Assembly: GCA_031213475.1 (NCBI GenBank)
Contig: JARUPZ010000018.1
Coordinates: 8,258,406 to 8,322,405, forward strand
Reading direction: 5' to 3'
DNA from: Nereocystis luetkeana
Lineage: Eukaryota > Sar > Phaeophyceae > Laminariales > Laminariaceae
Length of the DNA: 64,000 nt
Position numbers and translations under genes: made by a program
Part shown: piece by piece, positions 39,327-51,765 of the stretch
How positions within the stretch are numbered: position 1 is the first letter of the stretch
Layout of the letters: every line of letters starts with the position of its first letter
Notes under the pieces: generated by a model
Database searches by the model: none
Seen by the model: the letters and a program-made list of their open reading frames with translations, nothing else
Told to the model about the DNA's origin: nothing

Positions 39327-42300
39327 TTTTCTGTATTTTGTGTGTGTATCCGTCTGTTGGTCTAACCGCCTTGTCGGTTTATTCTGTCTGCCGGTCTGCC
39401 TGTCTATCCGTCTTTCTGTCCGTCTGTCTGTCCGTCTGTCTGTCCGTCTGTCCGTCTGTCTGTTCGTCTGTCGATCCGCCTGTCTAATGTGTCTGTCAAA
39501 TTGTCCTGTCTGTCTTTCATGTCTGCCTGTCTATCCGCCTGTCTGCCTCCCCTCTGCCTCTCTGTCGGTTTTTGTATGTCTATCCGTCGGTTTGCCTGTC
39601 GGCCCGTCGGCACAGGCGATCCGCCCCTCCATCGGACGAGTCTCTTGCCCCCAAGACGCCGCCTGCCTCAAGGGTCGCGTAGCCATGGAGCACCCCAACA
39701 AGCTCCTCGACAGCTTCTCCGGAACGATAGAGCTCGATGGAATCGACTCCGCCGGAGGGGCCACCACCAGGTGCGCTTCACTCTGACCAACTGACCACGG
39801 TATCAGGATCTCTGTCCCGTTTTGGGGACAAACCAGTCAAATTCTAAGTAAGTTTGTCCCCGAAACCCCGAAACGGGACTGCGGTCCTGATAGCGTGGTC
39901 AATTTAATCATTTTAGAATTGCAGTCTCATTTTGGGGACAAACCACTCAAATTTCGAGTAATTTGTCCCCATAACGGGACTGCGGTCCTCAAAGGGTTGT
40001 AGTTGTAATCCCTTTGGGACAATTTACGTAGAAGCAGGCTCTGGAATATGTTTGTGTGCACTGCATGCAACTCAAAATGGATTTTGAGGGGGGGGGGGGG
40101 GGGGTTGTATTACGGGGGACCATAGTAAATAGGACCTACGGAACACACAAAAACCTACATACGTGTTCATTTTTACTAACAATATTTGGTCCTATTTACT
40201 ATCGCCGCGCGTAATAGTTGACACCCCGGACAGGTGGTCGATTCCCACCTTCATTTTTTACTGTGTCCTTCGTATATACAAGAACTTTTTAATCGAATAT
40301 TAGTGTGCAAAAGGTCCTGTTACGGGGGGCCATAGTAAATAGGACCAAATGTTGTTAGTAAAAATTGGGAAATACGTAGGTTTTTGTTTGTGCCGTAGGT
40401 CCTACTTACTATGTATGGTCCCCCGTAATAATATGTTTAGGTTACTTCAGGGAAGATAGATCAGTTATGACGAACTACGGCTGTGTCCCTATACGTATAA
40501 GAACCTTTTTGATTGAATAGTAGCGTACGAAAGGCCCTCATACTTTTTTAGCTTAATACAGGGAATACATATTTGCTGATTACGCATGATGCACTCCTCT
40601 GTCCCTATATTGAAGAACCGTTTTGATTGAATATTAGTGCACAAAAGGTCCTATTTTTATTTTTATTTTCCCGCCCCGGAGAGCGAGAGGAAACCCCTGT
40701 CCACACTTATTTCTCAAGTTTTCGTGTGCCGGTTCGAACCCGGTTCGTTTCTTCCACCCTTGTCGGGCCTGTCTGTGACCGTCATTGAAGTGTGGTTTAC
40801 TCCGAGGATTTTTTTGTTGCTGTTGTTCTCACATTAACTCTCTGACGAAGGAGTCCGTGGCCACACAGAGGTGCTGGAGCCCTATGAAGAGCCGAAAAAC
40901 AAAAAAATCGAGAATTCGGCTGCCTCAAAATACACGAAACGAAGAAAGCGCACACGAACTAAAACCAATGTGCAAACTGAACTAACATGGCCGCGGGTAT
41001 ATCCTCTCAACTATAACATAGAAGAGTACCCCCGTTCCCACCACTAACCAACTCGGGCTGCTGACTACAGCGGATGCTGTCTGAAGTGCTGCCTGCACCG
41101 TACGAAACGCACGGATGTAGGCACCTGAGTCTATTAGTAGATATTATCTCTCTTGTGACTCAGGTAGTGTGGAATGTGAACCCACTAAAACCCCTCATAG
41201 TCTCCCCAGCTTTTGGCTCAGTACACGAGCCACCCTACCCGTCCGGGCGTTGGTCCGCAACATTAATAATATTTCGTGGCAGTTGTACGCATGTGCACAT
41301 GTAGCTCATGGTGCTGGGTGGGAGGGAGGGGAGCCTTGCGTCCTGCATCATCTGTATGCAGGACATTTTTCGCTGGGTGACATCTGTACGACTGCTGTGC
41401 AGGTCTTGCCGCAACCTCTCAGAACTTCAGCTGAGAAGGTACGCATGGGGTGTCGCATTTTTGGGTATACATACAGCAGTATTACGGGGGGTCAAATTAA
41501 ATAGGGCCTACGGTACATACAAACACCTATATACTTCCCTATTTTTACTAACAGTATTTGGTCTTATTAACTATGGCCCCCCGTAATAGTGGTCCCTCAA
41601 TAGTACCGGTACATATTAATTGCGTTAACCCCTTTACAACCGCAGTCCCGTTTTGGGGGCAAACCGCTCAAATTCTAAGTAGTGTGTCCCCAAAACGGGA
41701 CTGCGGTCCTAAAAGGGTTAACATGTGCCAGTGGGTTAAACCGGCAATAAATACTGATGAAACCGACACTACTCCGGACCGGGGAATATATGGGTTTCAG
41801 TGTGGGAGTCAAAATAATTATTTACCGCACATATTTTTGGTCTTCCTGTCTCTCCGTCTGTGCCAGTTTAGATTTCAGGGGCGATCGCTGCGCAGGGGTG
41901 ACCGCAGCGATCGCCTCCACACAAGACCTGGTGCAAAAAATACATCAAAATGTATCTACGAGTAGGTGTATCAACTCGCAGAAATAGCTGCACTTACTGT
42001 ACGGGCTGTAGTACGACAAGCGTCAGGGAGGATCGCTGTGGAAGCAACGGTGTCTCGCACTTCTCGTGCATCAGGTACAGCTTTTTATGGTCTGTGACCA
42101 CAGAAATCAGTATATATCTCTAGGATAGGGAATCAGGACGGACACTGGGTGTACTGATGGAGCTGGGTAGAAAGGACGATTTAATGTGAAGACAACAACT
42201 ACAACAACACCAACAACAACAACATGATGACGAAACCACAGCGAAAACATTCCTCCTGTGGTGCGAATTTTGGACATGCAGTGAATGAAGCACAGCAGTA

Positions 42301-45300
42301 CCAATTGTAGCTTGCACCTGGGGGCAGGCAGATCAGCAGGGGTATGAAGTATGAAGTGGAGGAAGTATTAATATTAATAGTTTAGTTGTACAACAACGGA
42401 GTTCGTACGTATGATTTTTTTATTTTTTATTTTATTTTATTTTTCTCATCCCATTAATTATCTTCGCACATCTTCTTCTCTCTCTCCTTCCAACTCGTAA
42501 CTCAGATCCGGGGTCACATAGCAGGCCCTTCTACCCCCTTCCCGCTACGGTATACCACCTTTTTACAGCAGTAGCTGTGTAGCAGTATATATACCGTTAT
42601 TTCACATATTGTTCTCACAGTAACTCACAATACAGTGCAGTCCGTGGTCGCAGGACAGGCTCAATAACTCTGGAGTGGAAGAAATACCTCAAGTAAAAAC
42701 AGAGGCAAAAACAAAAAACAAGCATACGCACTCCACCACTGCGGACACCAGGGAAGCAAAAAGGAGACTATTAATAGCAGACAAACCACGAAAAAAAGAA
42801 GATGAAGCGCAGCAAAAAAGCAAAAACAAAAACAAAAGCAGCTAGAGCAGAACGCAAAAAAACAAAACGGAACATACCAACAGAGACACAAAGAGCTACG
42901 AACGGGAAAGAAAGAAAGATAAAAATAAAGTAAAACAAGGGACAAAAAGGGACAAACACGGGCGACATACCAGGTACCTGGTGCGCACCGAAAATGTCAG
43001 GGAAGCGCAACTTTTTCACCCCTTTGTAGACATACAGACAGCAACTTTGCCTTGACGTGCCTCGACTTATACCAAAATAGTACCTGGTAGGTTTTAGTGT
43101 GGAACACTCGTCCCTACACTCTACGGGTAGAAAGAACGGTTTAATGTGAAGAACACACACACACACACTTGACGGCGCACGGTTTGTGTCGCTTGGCATG
43201 TCCCCTGACCCCTGATTCCTGGCGTGTTTGCTTTTCTTTTTTTTTGCTTTTAGCCAGTAGCGGTGTATATACCGGGATTGATACCTGGTACCTGGGGTAC
43301 GCACTTCGCAGGAAATGCGTCGTTGATAATACCAGGTGTGTGTGTGTGTTCTTCACATTAAACCGTTCTTTCTACCCGTCGACATCCAGCACAACCAGTG
43401 TCCGTGCCGATTCTCCAATCCTAGAAGAGATACAAGTTAGGTGGTCACAAAGCTACGCTACAGAGATACTACGTTGCCACGTACCAGGTGTGTGTGTGTG
43501 TTCTTCACATTAAACCGTTCTTTCTACCCGTCGACATCCAGCACAACCAGTGTCCGTGCCGATTCTCCAATCCTAGAAGAGATACAAGTTAGGTGGTCAC
43601 AAAGCTACGCCACAGAGATACTACGTTGCCACGTGTGCAGTGTGTACTGCAGTGGGCAATGCAAAGCCATGTCATCATACTAGATACGACAGGCACGACA
43701 TACGCAATCTATGAAATAGTGAAACGAAAAGAAACAATCAAAGAAAAAACAAAAACAAGGTAGACAAATCGAAAGAGAAGAAGAAGAAAAATGAAAGCAA
43801 AATCTAAGAGAAACAATCTGTCGTGCCCCCCCCCCGCAGGCGAGGTGACCAGGTATGCAGTAAGCACAGCAGTGGGCAATGCAATGCTATGTCATCATAC
43901 TAGATACGACAGGCAAGACATACACAATCTATGAAATAGAGAAACGAAAGGAAACAATCAAAGAGAAAACAAAAACAAAGAAGACAAATCGTACAGCAGG
44001 ACGATGTCTATTGAAATATGAATTATTTTGTGCCAAAGTCCAGGTTACGAGGTACAACAGCAGCACGTATCATACGAATGTACAAACGAACCTCAGGTGT
44101 ATTTTATAATTATGACACAAACTATACACCCGTGTCATGAACGTGAAATTCGAAATGTAAGTTTGCCGTGTGTTTCAGTGGATATGCGCAGGCTGGTTCG
44201 GGCCTGCCGCCTCACGGGCCACTCAAATTGAGTTCAACTCCAATGTCCACGCCGTTTTATGATTTATTGGAGGTATGAAAGAAAGACCCTGGAATTTTGG
44301 ACGCGAATTCTTTGAAACTCCATGCCAACCCGTTACAAACTCTTTTTTTTATTATTATTTTTCGCTATTACGGGGGGCCATAGCAAATACCAGGTAGGAC
44401 CCATGGGACACACGTAAACCTATATATTTACCAGTTTCTACGACAGATTGTTTCTCTTAGATTTTGCTTTCATTTTTCTTCTTTTTCTTTTTCGACTTGT
44501 CTACCTTGTTTTTGTTTTCTCTTTGATTGTTTCTTTTCGTTTCACTATTTCATAGATTGCGTATGTCGTGCCTGTCGTATCTAGTATGATGACATGGCTT
44601 TGCATTGCCCACTGCAGTTCACACTGCACACGTGGCAACGTTGTATCTCTGTGGCGTAGCTTTGTGACCACAGAACTTGTATCTCTTCTAGGATGGAAGA
44701 ATCGGCACGGACACTGGTTGTGCTGGATGTCGACGGGTAGAAAGAACGGTTTAATGTGAAGAACACACACACACACACACACGAACAACGTTTGGTCCTA
44801 TTTACTATGATCCCCCGTAATAGAGTGTCAGTGGCTTGGCAGGGGTTTATCGAACACGTATGCCAAATTTCAGGGTGTATCTCCAAAAAACGGCGTGGAC
44901 TTTTGGATTTTTTTGTGCGGTAAAAGGTCCAGAAAAGATGGCGTTGCCTCGTAATTACTCAGTTCCAGTAGAGGATCAACTTGTGTCCTTACCTTTTTAG
45001 AACTCCAGTCCCGTTTTGGGGACAAACCGGTCAAATTCCAAGTAATTTGTCCCCTATTGTCCCGAAAACGAGACTGCAGGCCTAAAAGGGTTAAATACTA
45101 AAATATAAGTATGACTCGATGTTGATCCCGTGGAGTTCTTCGAAATTTTGCCCCGAAATGTTTTCCAGGGCATGCTTTCGAGCACGTGGAACCGGTTCGT
45201 CCAAAAAAAAAAAAAAAAAAAAACTCATCTTCCCTACGGAAACGCCCACTGTTTCTGACCGTTTTTTTTAAGGCCCGGGGTTGGTTGGTTGGTTGGTGCA

Positions 45301-48300
45301 CATTTCCGCGGGTATGATAGCACCAGCTCTATACAAATCTTTGACTGTGTCACCCTCTTCCGCTGTGGAAGGCGGTCAGTATGATACCACCTACGATGTG
45401 AAATTCCAGTAGATGTTGCGAATGGGCATTTTGCATTTTGTGGTGAGCGAGGTTTTGAGGGGAGGAGCATGAACGAGCTCGTACTATTTTTACAGGGGAC
45501 CATAGCAAATAGGACCTACCAGTACATACGGTAAAAAAAACAAACTACCAGGTATTAATTTCCCTAGTTTTTACCAACAATATTTGGTCCTGATTACAAT
45601 TGATATTACGGGTGACCATAGTAAGTAGGACCTACGACGGTACATACAAAAACCTATATATTTCCCCATTTTCACCTACAATATTCGGTCCTATTTACGG
45701 TGGTCCCCCGTTGAACCTGGTAGGCAGTATGTGTAATACTACTATTATGGAGGACCGTAGTAAATAGGACCAAATATTGCTGGTAAAAATAGGCAAATAT
45801 ATAGGTTTTGCGTGAACCATAGGTCCTATTTACTGTGGTCCCTCGTAATAGAGGTAGTACGGGGGGGATATGTCATCAGAACCTAGTATGATCGCCAACA
45901 GTAAAAATAAAGGGGTATAGGTTTTTGTGCGCATGATGGGTCCTGATTACTATGCCCCTGTTACTGTTTACCGTGTTAAATATTGGTGGTCAATGGTCAA
46001 GTGACTAAGGCAAGCAACAAATGAGTACCTCCCCCCCCCCCCCCCCCCCCCCCTCCCCGGCCCGGTATGGGGGGGGGAATATGGCCGGCGTAATAGGTTC
46101 ATTAACAAAGCGTGAAATATCTTAGTCCCCATGCATTACTAGTGTAGTAACCCTGTCTCGTAGGTTGTGATCACAGACAGAGCTTGTACATAGATACTGG
46201 TACCTCTGTCGGAGGAGGAGTTCGATGTCGATCGAGTCCTACGATTGCATCGGTGTGAATCGGGTGAGATTTGGACCTCTGATCCGTGCCGTCCCAGAAT
46301 TATGCGCCGGCCGCACCTCGTACCCCCCCTCCCCCCCTCCCCCGCCGCCTTCTCCGACATGGTACGATATGATATGCTGCTGGTAATAGGATGTGATACC
46401 ACTCTGACCGTAAATATAGGACCGTTTTGATTGAACGTTAGTGTAGAAACCCTTTATTATATTTAGGGACATAGTATAGACTATGATATAATACGATACG
46501 ATACGATACACGATATTCTCAGGTTCTGTACGATACGATACACGATATTCTTACGCTTTGTACGACACGATACACGATATTCTTAGGTTTTGTACGATAC
46601 GATACACGATATTATTAGGTTTTGTACGATACGATACACGATATTCTCAGGTTTTGTACGATACGACACACGATATTCTTAGGTTTCGTACGATACGATA
46701 CACGATATTCTCAGGTTTTGTACGATGCGATACACGATATTCTTAGGTTTTGTACGATACGATACACGATATTCTTAGGTTTTGTACGATACGATACCAC
46801 GATATTCTTGGGTTTTGTACGATACGATACACGATATTCTTGGGTTTTGTACGATACGATACACGATATTCTTAGGTTTTGTACGATACGATACACGATA
46901 TTCTCAGGTATTATACGATACGATACGTCGATATTCTTACGATATGATGCGATATGGTGTGATGGTGTGATGCAGGGTTAGGGAGGTCATCCTCCCCCGC
47001 AACCTCCTCCTGCGGGGGTGCGTCCTGAGGAACACGAAGTGGGTGGTGGGGCTGGTGCTCAACACAGGCCCGGACACGAAGATCATCATGAGCTCCTTAG
47101 AGGTGAACAGGTTGCCCTTGCCCTTCCCTTGGGCCCTGAGCTAGCCCGTAGGCTCGGTCTGGGATGTTTTCTTTTGTTGTTGCGTGTTTCGAGTCACACA
47201 AGGGTATATAGATATTGTGGCGAAACCCGGAAATCAGTTCTTCTCTTGAGATTGATAGTTTTTTTTGGGGTACGTACGTGAACATCAAATTGCATCTTGT
47301 TTTCGATTGTGTTATTTATACACGAGGAAGTACCTGGTGCGTGGCCTGGTTTTTGTTTTGTTGTTCCTTGTTTAGGTCCACCAGGCTGTGCAACGCTATA
47401 GGTTTGGCTCGGCTCGGCGTGGGTTGGTCTATGCCTCGTGGCGCTCGCCGTCCGACGTACATGGTGCTTGCTGAGATGCCCGCGTTTTCTGGTGTGGCGT
47501 TTTTTTCCAACTTTTTTTGTTTTGTTTTTCTTGTTGTAGTGGTGAAACGCGCAAAAGCTGAGAGCAGCTCCACGAAAGCTAGCTCAGCACGCTATTAATA
47601 ACCACGACGATAAAATGTTGAAGGAGAAAAAAAACGCCTCCATTACTCCCTAACAGCACAATGCCTCCACCCCCCCCCCCCCCCCCCTCCCCCGGTAAAT
47701 AATGCAACCGTACGGTGTGAAAACTGCCCCCCCCCCCCTGTCACAACCTCACCCCCCCCCCCCCCCCCCCCCTACGCCACCCCCGTAAATAAATGGTACC
47801 CTACGATGCGAAAAACAGCCCCCCCTCAAGACCTCGCGGCTGGAGCAACGCACGAACGTGGAGGTCTGGCGCATCGTACGGTTGCTGTGCTCCGTCTGCC
47901 TCCTGGGCGCGGTGGGGTCCTTGGTGTGGAACGTGACTTCCTCCGACGACCACGTGTATTTAGTGTGGGACTTGGATGCTTGGCAGGGCTACGTGAAGGT
48001 GGGTACGCGCTGGGCCGAGGGGGGAGCGGGGGGGGGGGTAGGAGGGGGCAGGGGGGGGGGGGGGGGGGGGGGGGGCGTACTCATGGGGGCGTACTCATTA
48101 TCATGCATGGCCCTAGCCGATTGGCCATGAATGGGGGGGGGGGGGGGGGGGGGGTGTACTTGATAAGGGGGTTAGTCTTGAGGTCTTGATTGTTGTCTAC
48201 AGTAGTGTGAGTAGATGTTTCGTTTGTGTCGGGTGTTGAGGTTTATAGGTGGTGGTGGAGAGGCGAGGGGAGGCGGGGGAGGTATATAGGGGGGTAGTCT

Positions 48301-51300
48301 TGAATGATATCTCGGTTTTGTCGGGGGTGTATGGTGATGGTTGGTGGTGGAATGAAGGATGGGGGGGGGGGGGGGGGGGGACGCGTGGTCTCGCTTGCGC
48401 TTCTACCTGCCGTGTTTTTTTCTTGGCTTCTGGTGGTTTGCCGGCGGTTCGGATGTCGGGTCTGCCCTTTCTTACCTTTTTCGCTCGCGAGTGAGTAAGT
48501 GACTGTGCCCGTCGTTCGGCTGCTGCGTACCCTTTTGTGTTTCTGTTTCAACCCTGTCGGGACTCCATGTAGGGGGGGGGGGGGGGGAGGGGGGGGGGAG
48601 GGGGGGGGAGGGGGGGGGGGGGGGGAGGGGGAGGGGGGGGGGAGGGGGGGGGGAGGGGGGGGGAGGGGGGGGGAGGGGGGGGGAGGGGGGGGGGAGGGGG
48701 GGGGGAGGGGGGGGGAGGGGGGGGGAGGGGGGGGGGAGGGGGGGGGGAGGGGGGGGGAGGGGGGGGGGAGGGGGGGGGGAGGGGGGGGGAGGGGGGGGGG
48801 GAGGGGGGGGGGAGGGGGGGGGAGGGGGGGGAGGGGGGGGGGGGGGACGTTAAAAAAAAGGGACGATTAGAGGAACGATCACCTTTTTACGGGGGGGGGC
48901 ATAGTAAATAGGACCAAATATTGTTCGTAAAAAATAGGTAAATATGTAGGTTTTTTGTGTGTACCGTAGGTCCTATTTACTATGCCCTCCCCCCCCCCCC
49001 CCCCCGTAAAATGGTGATGATACGACTTGGTGCCCGAGTCACCGAGCAAGGAGTCGTCATCACACGGGCGCAACATGATCCTTTACCCGTACGGTTGGGC
49101 GCTCGCATTCGAATGGTTGGTAACACGAAAAGGTATAATTTGTGTTGGTCGCTAGCCCTTATCCCTTTTAGGACCGCAGTCCCGGTTTGGGGACAAATTT
49201 ACTTAGAATTTGACTAGTTTGTCCCCAAAACGGGACTGCGGTCCTAAAGGGATTAAGAGGGCTCCCAAAAGAATCATCACGGGGGACCAAAGTAAATAGG
49301 ACCTAATATTGTTAGTAAAAGTAGGTAAATATATACCAGGTAGGTTTTTGTGTGTACCGTAGATCCTAGTTACTATGGTCCCCCGTAATAGTAGCCGGGT
49401 TGGTTTTCACCTCTTGCTTGCGTTCGATGTGGCGGGTCTTTTTTGTTGCGGGCGGCCCTTCTCGGCTCCTGACTCCTTGCTCCTCACTGGCTCAAATCCC
49501 TATCCCTCGTCCGCACATTTGTGTGTGTATTTTTTCTCCCCCCCCCCCCCCCCCGCCTTCACCCTTTCCTGCCCCCCTCCACACCCCGCGCTTTTCGTGT
49601 TTTTTTTTTTTGGATGATCTTGACAGGAGGCGTTTATCCAGTTTCTGTATCTGTTCCTGCTCCTGGGAAACTTCATTCCCGTGTCCCTCTATGTGTCGAT
49701 GGGTACGGTCAAGTTCTGCCAAGCATTCTTCATGAAGCAGGTGGGTTGTTTTGTTTTTATAGCGGTTGGTCTCGTTGGTGATGTCGGGTGTTTGTTTAGT
49801 GCTGGTGTCGATATTGCTTGGTTTTTGTTGCCTACCAGGTATGGTGTTGGTGCTTCTGGTGAAGCCGATACGGGACAGTAGTGTTGATGATTTTGTGCAC
49901 ACCTCGCAGACAGATGAGACAGATCATCTAACAGATCGTTCCCACAGTTCATGATCTAGATCGTTCAAGACAGAACGATCATCTGTATGATCTGTATGAT
50001 TTGTATGATTTGTATGATTTGTGTGATGTGTATGATTTGTATAATCTCTTGATCTCTATGATCTAGCTCATGTTGCCGGGTGGAAGCCGCTTATTCTGCG
50101 TGATCTACCGCAGCACACGTTCCCTTGGGTTGGATCCGTACTGTATATGCAGATCCCGCACAACCTCTCACAACGGCAGTCGAGGAACTAGATCATCTAG
50201 ATTATGATCTATCTGTAGCCAGATAGATCATCATCTGTCTGTCCAAGGGGGATTTTGCTTTATGGTGATGCTGACGATGTGGACGACTGGGCTGTGCTGC
50301 TTTTTGTTGGATGTGTGCGGACGATGTATTGTATGTGCTGCACGAGCTCCGTGATGGAGAGAGGTAACACAGGCGCTCGTGTTGGACATCGAACGACAGT
50401 AGCACTGCTGTAGAATGGCTTGGTAGGTGGTCCGCGTGCCTATCAAGATCAATTTCGTCGGTTCAAGTCTCACCGAGTGCATGCTCGTAGTTTTTTTTTG
50501 TTCTTGCAAAAACAAACTATACGCGGAAAGCGCGAGAGCGTGAGTTAGCTGCGTTCGATGAAAATCGACGAGCAATGGGAATACCGAACCCTATGCGCGA
50601 CAAAACATAATGGGAGTTACCGGGGGGGAGAAGGGTGGACACCTGTGACCACGGCTTGCCCAGAAGCTCGTTGTGGGTAAAACCTCCTACGAGCTAGGCT
50701 GGAAAGTAAAAGTGATGTAAAAAAAGCAAGAAAAAAACGAGATCGATACGATACCGAACCAACAGGCGTCCCCCAGTGTGGCGGTGGGGTGCCAGAGCAA
50801 CATTTCGACCTTGCTGGGGGAGACCGCCTTGTTGGTTTCGGGTTACGAGTGCAATTTTCCTGTCGCGCCGAGCGATTCTGACCGCCTTATATCGGGATAC
50901 CGCCTTGTGGGGTGGATATAACCCCTACGTACGTACTGCTGTAGGAGTAAACAATGAAGAAACATATGTGGGAGTAAACAAAAACAAGTACCAGGTATTG
51001 GATACAAGAATGATAATCTCGATATTTATATTCGGGTTATAGATCAGACTGACGATCGATTTTTGCCCATTTTTGTTTCTTGTGTGTGTGTGTGTTTTTT
51101 TTGGTTTTTTTTTTCATCGTTGCTGTGTTTTTTGTTCCGTCTTCGACCAGGACCTGGAGATGTACCACAAGGAAACGGACACGCCAGCTCTAGTGCGAAC
51201 GATGGCCCTGAACGAGGAGCTGGGACAGGCGAGTCGAGGGAAAGTGAAGTGGACGTGGAGGATGGGAGGGGCAGGGTTTCGAACGTAGTTAGGCGTTTGC

Positions 51301-51703
51301 TTCCTTCTCTGATACCACTCTCGACGTAAATGTAAGGACCCTTTGACGATGTTGTTAGTGTCTAAAAGACCGTTGAATTTTCGTCCGGAGTGGTGTAACT
51401 CTGTCCGGAAATGAAAGGACTTGTTACTCTTACGGTTGATGTATAAATGCTCCTTTATATTCCCGGGCAGTGAGCTCTGTTGTATATACGTACGTATACT
51501 ACAGTAATGCGAGGTACATGGTATAGAATGACACAAAATGGCGCACTTGTTGAGATGGAGGGGTTATGGGCGTGGCGGAGGGGGGGGGTTGAGGGAGGCC
51601 CGCCCTCCCTTCCCCTGTATTGAGCGAAACAGGGGGGGGGGGGTGATGGTGGAGATGACGATCTTGTGTTCATATTGATGAGAGGTGGGGATGGTGATGT
51701 TGT

Positions 51704-51765
<62 letters not shown>

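Larger units (their letters stand above)
37410..39615 (+). other. Intron 4, 2.2 kb, repeat-rich
   Basis: It contains a diverged SINE-A copy, two M2 hairpins, a purine-rich minisatellite split by about 590 bp of other sequence (38376-38960), and a CTGY tetranucleotide array that runs almost to the acceptor. Confidence 0.7.
39771..46975 (+). other. Intron 5, 7.2 kb
   Basis: Filled with M1, M2 and M3 elements, LINE 3' ends (two in tandem, one nested inside an M1), a SINE-A copy and a 32-bp minisatellite near the acceptor. No other gene is recognised. Confidence 0.7.
47999..49626 (+). other. Intron 7 with a long G-run array
   Basis: Holds poly-G runs from 48020 to 48080 and 48135-48155, a 276-bp (G7-9A)n array at 48570-48846, two M1 copies and one M2 hairpin, and a poly-C tract at 49540-49555 before the acceptor. 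Confidence 0.7.

Noticed and set aside
39340-39790. Cys-rich open frames that look like secreted peptides
   Set aside because: They are translations of the CTGY tetranucleotide array. Only 39616-39770 is coding, in the flippase frame.
46490-46980. Repeat protein made of [10 protein letters not shown]-like units
   Set aside because: It is the translation of the 32-bp minisatellite, open in several frames and directions.
48499-48870. Gly-rich structural protein
   Set aside because: It is the translation of the G-run array in intron 7.
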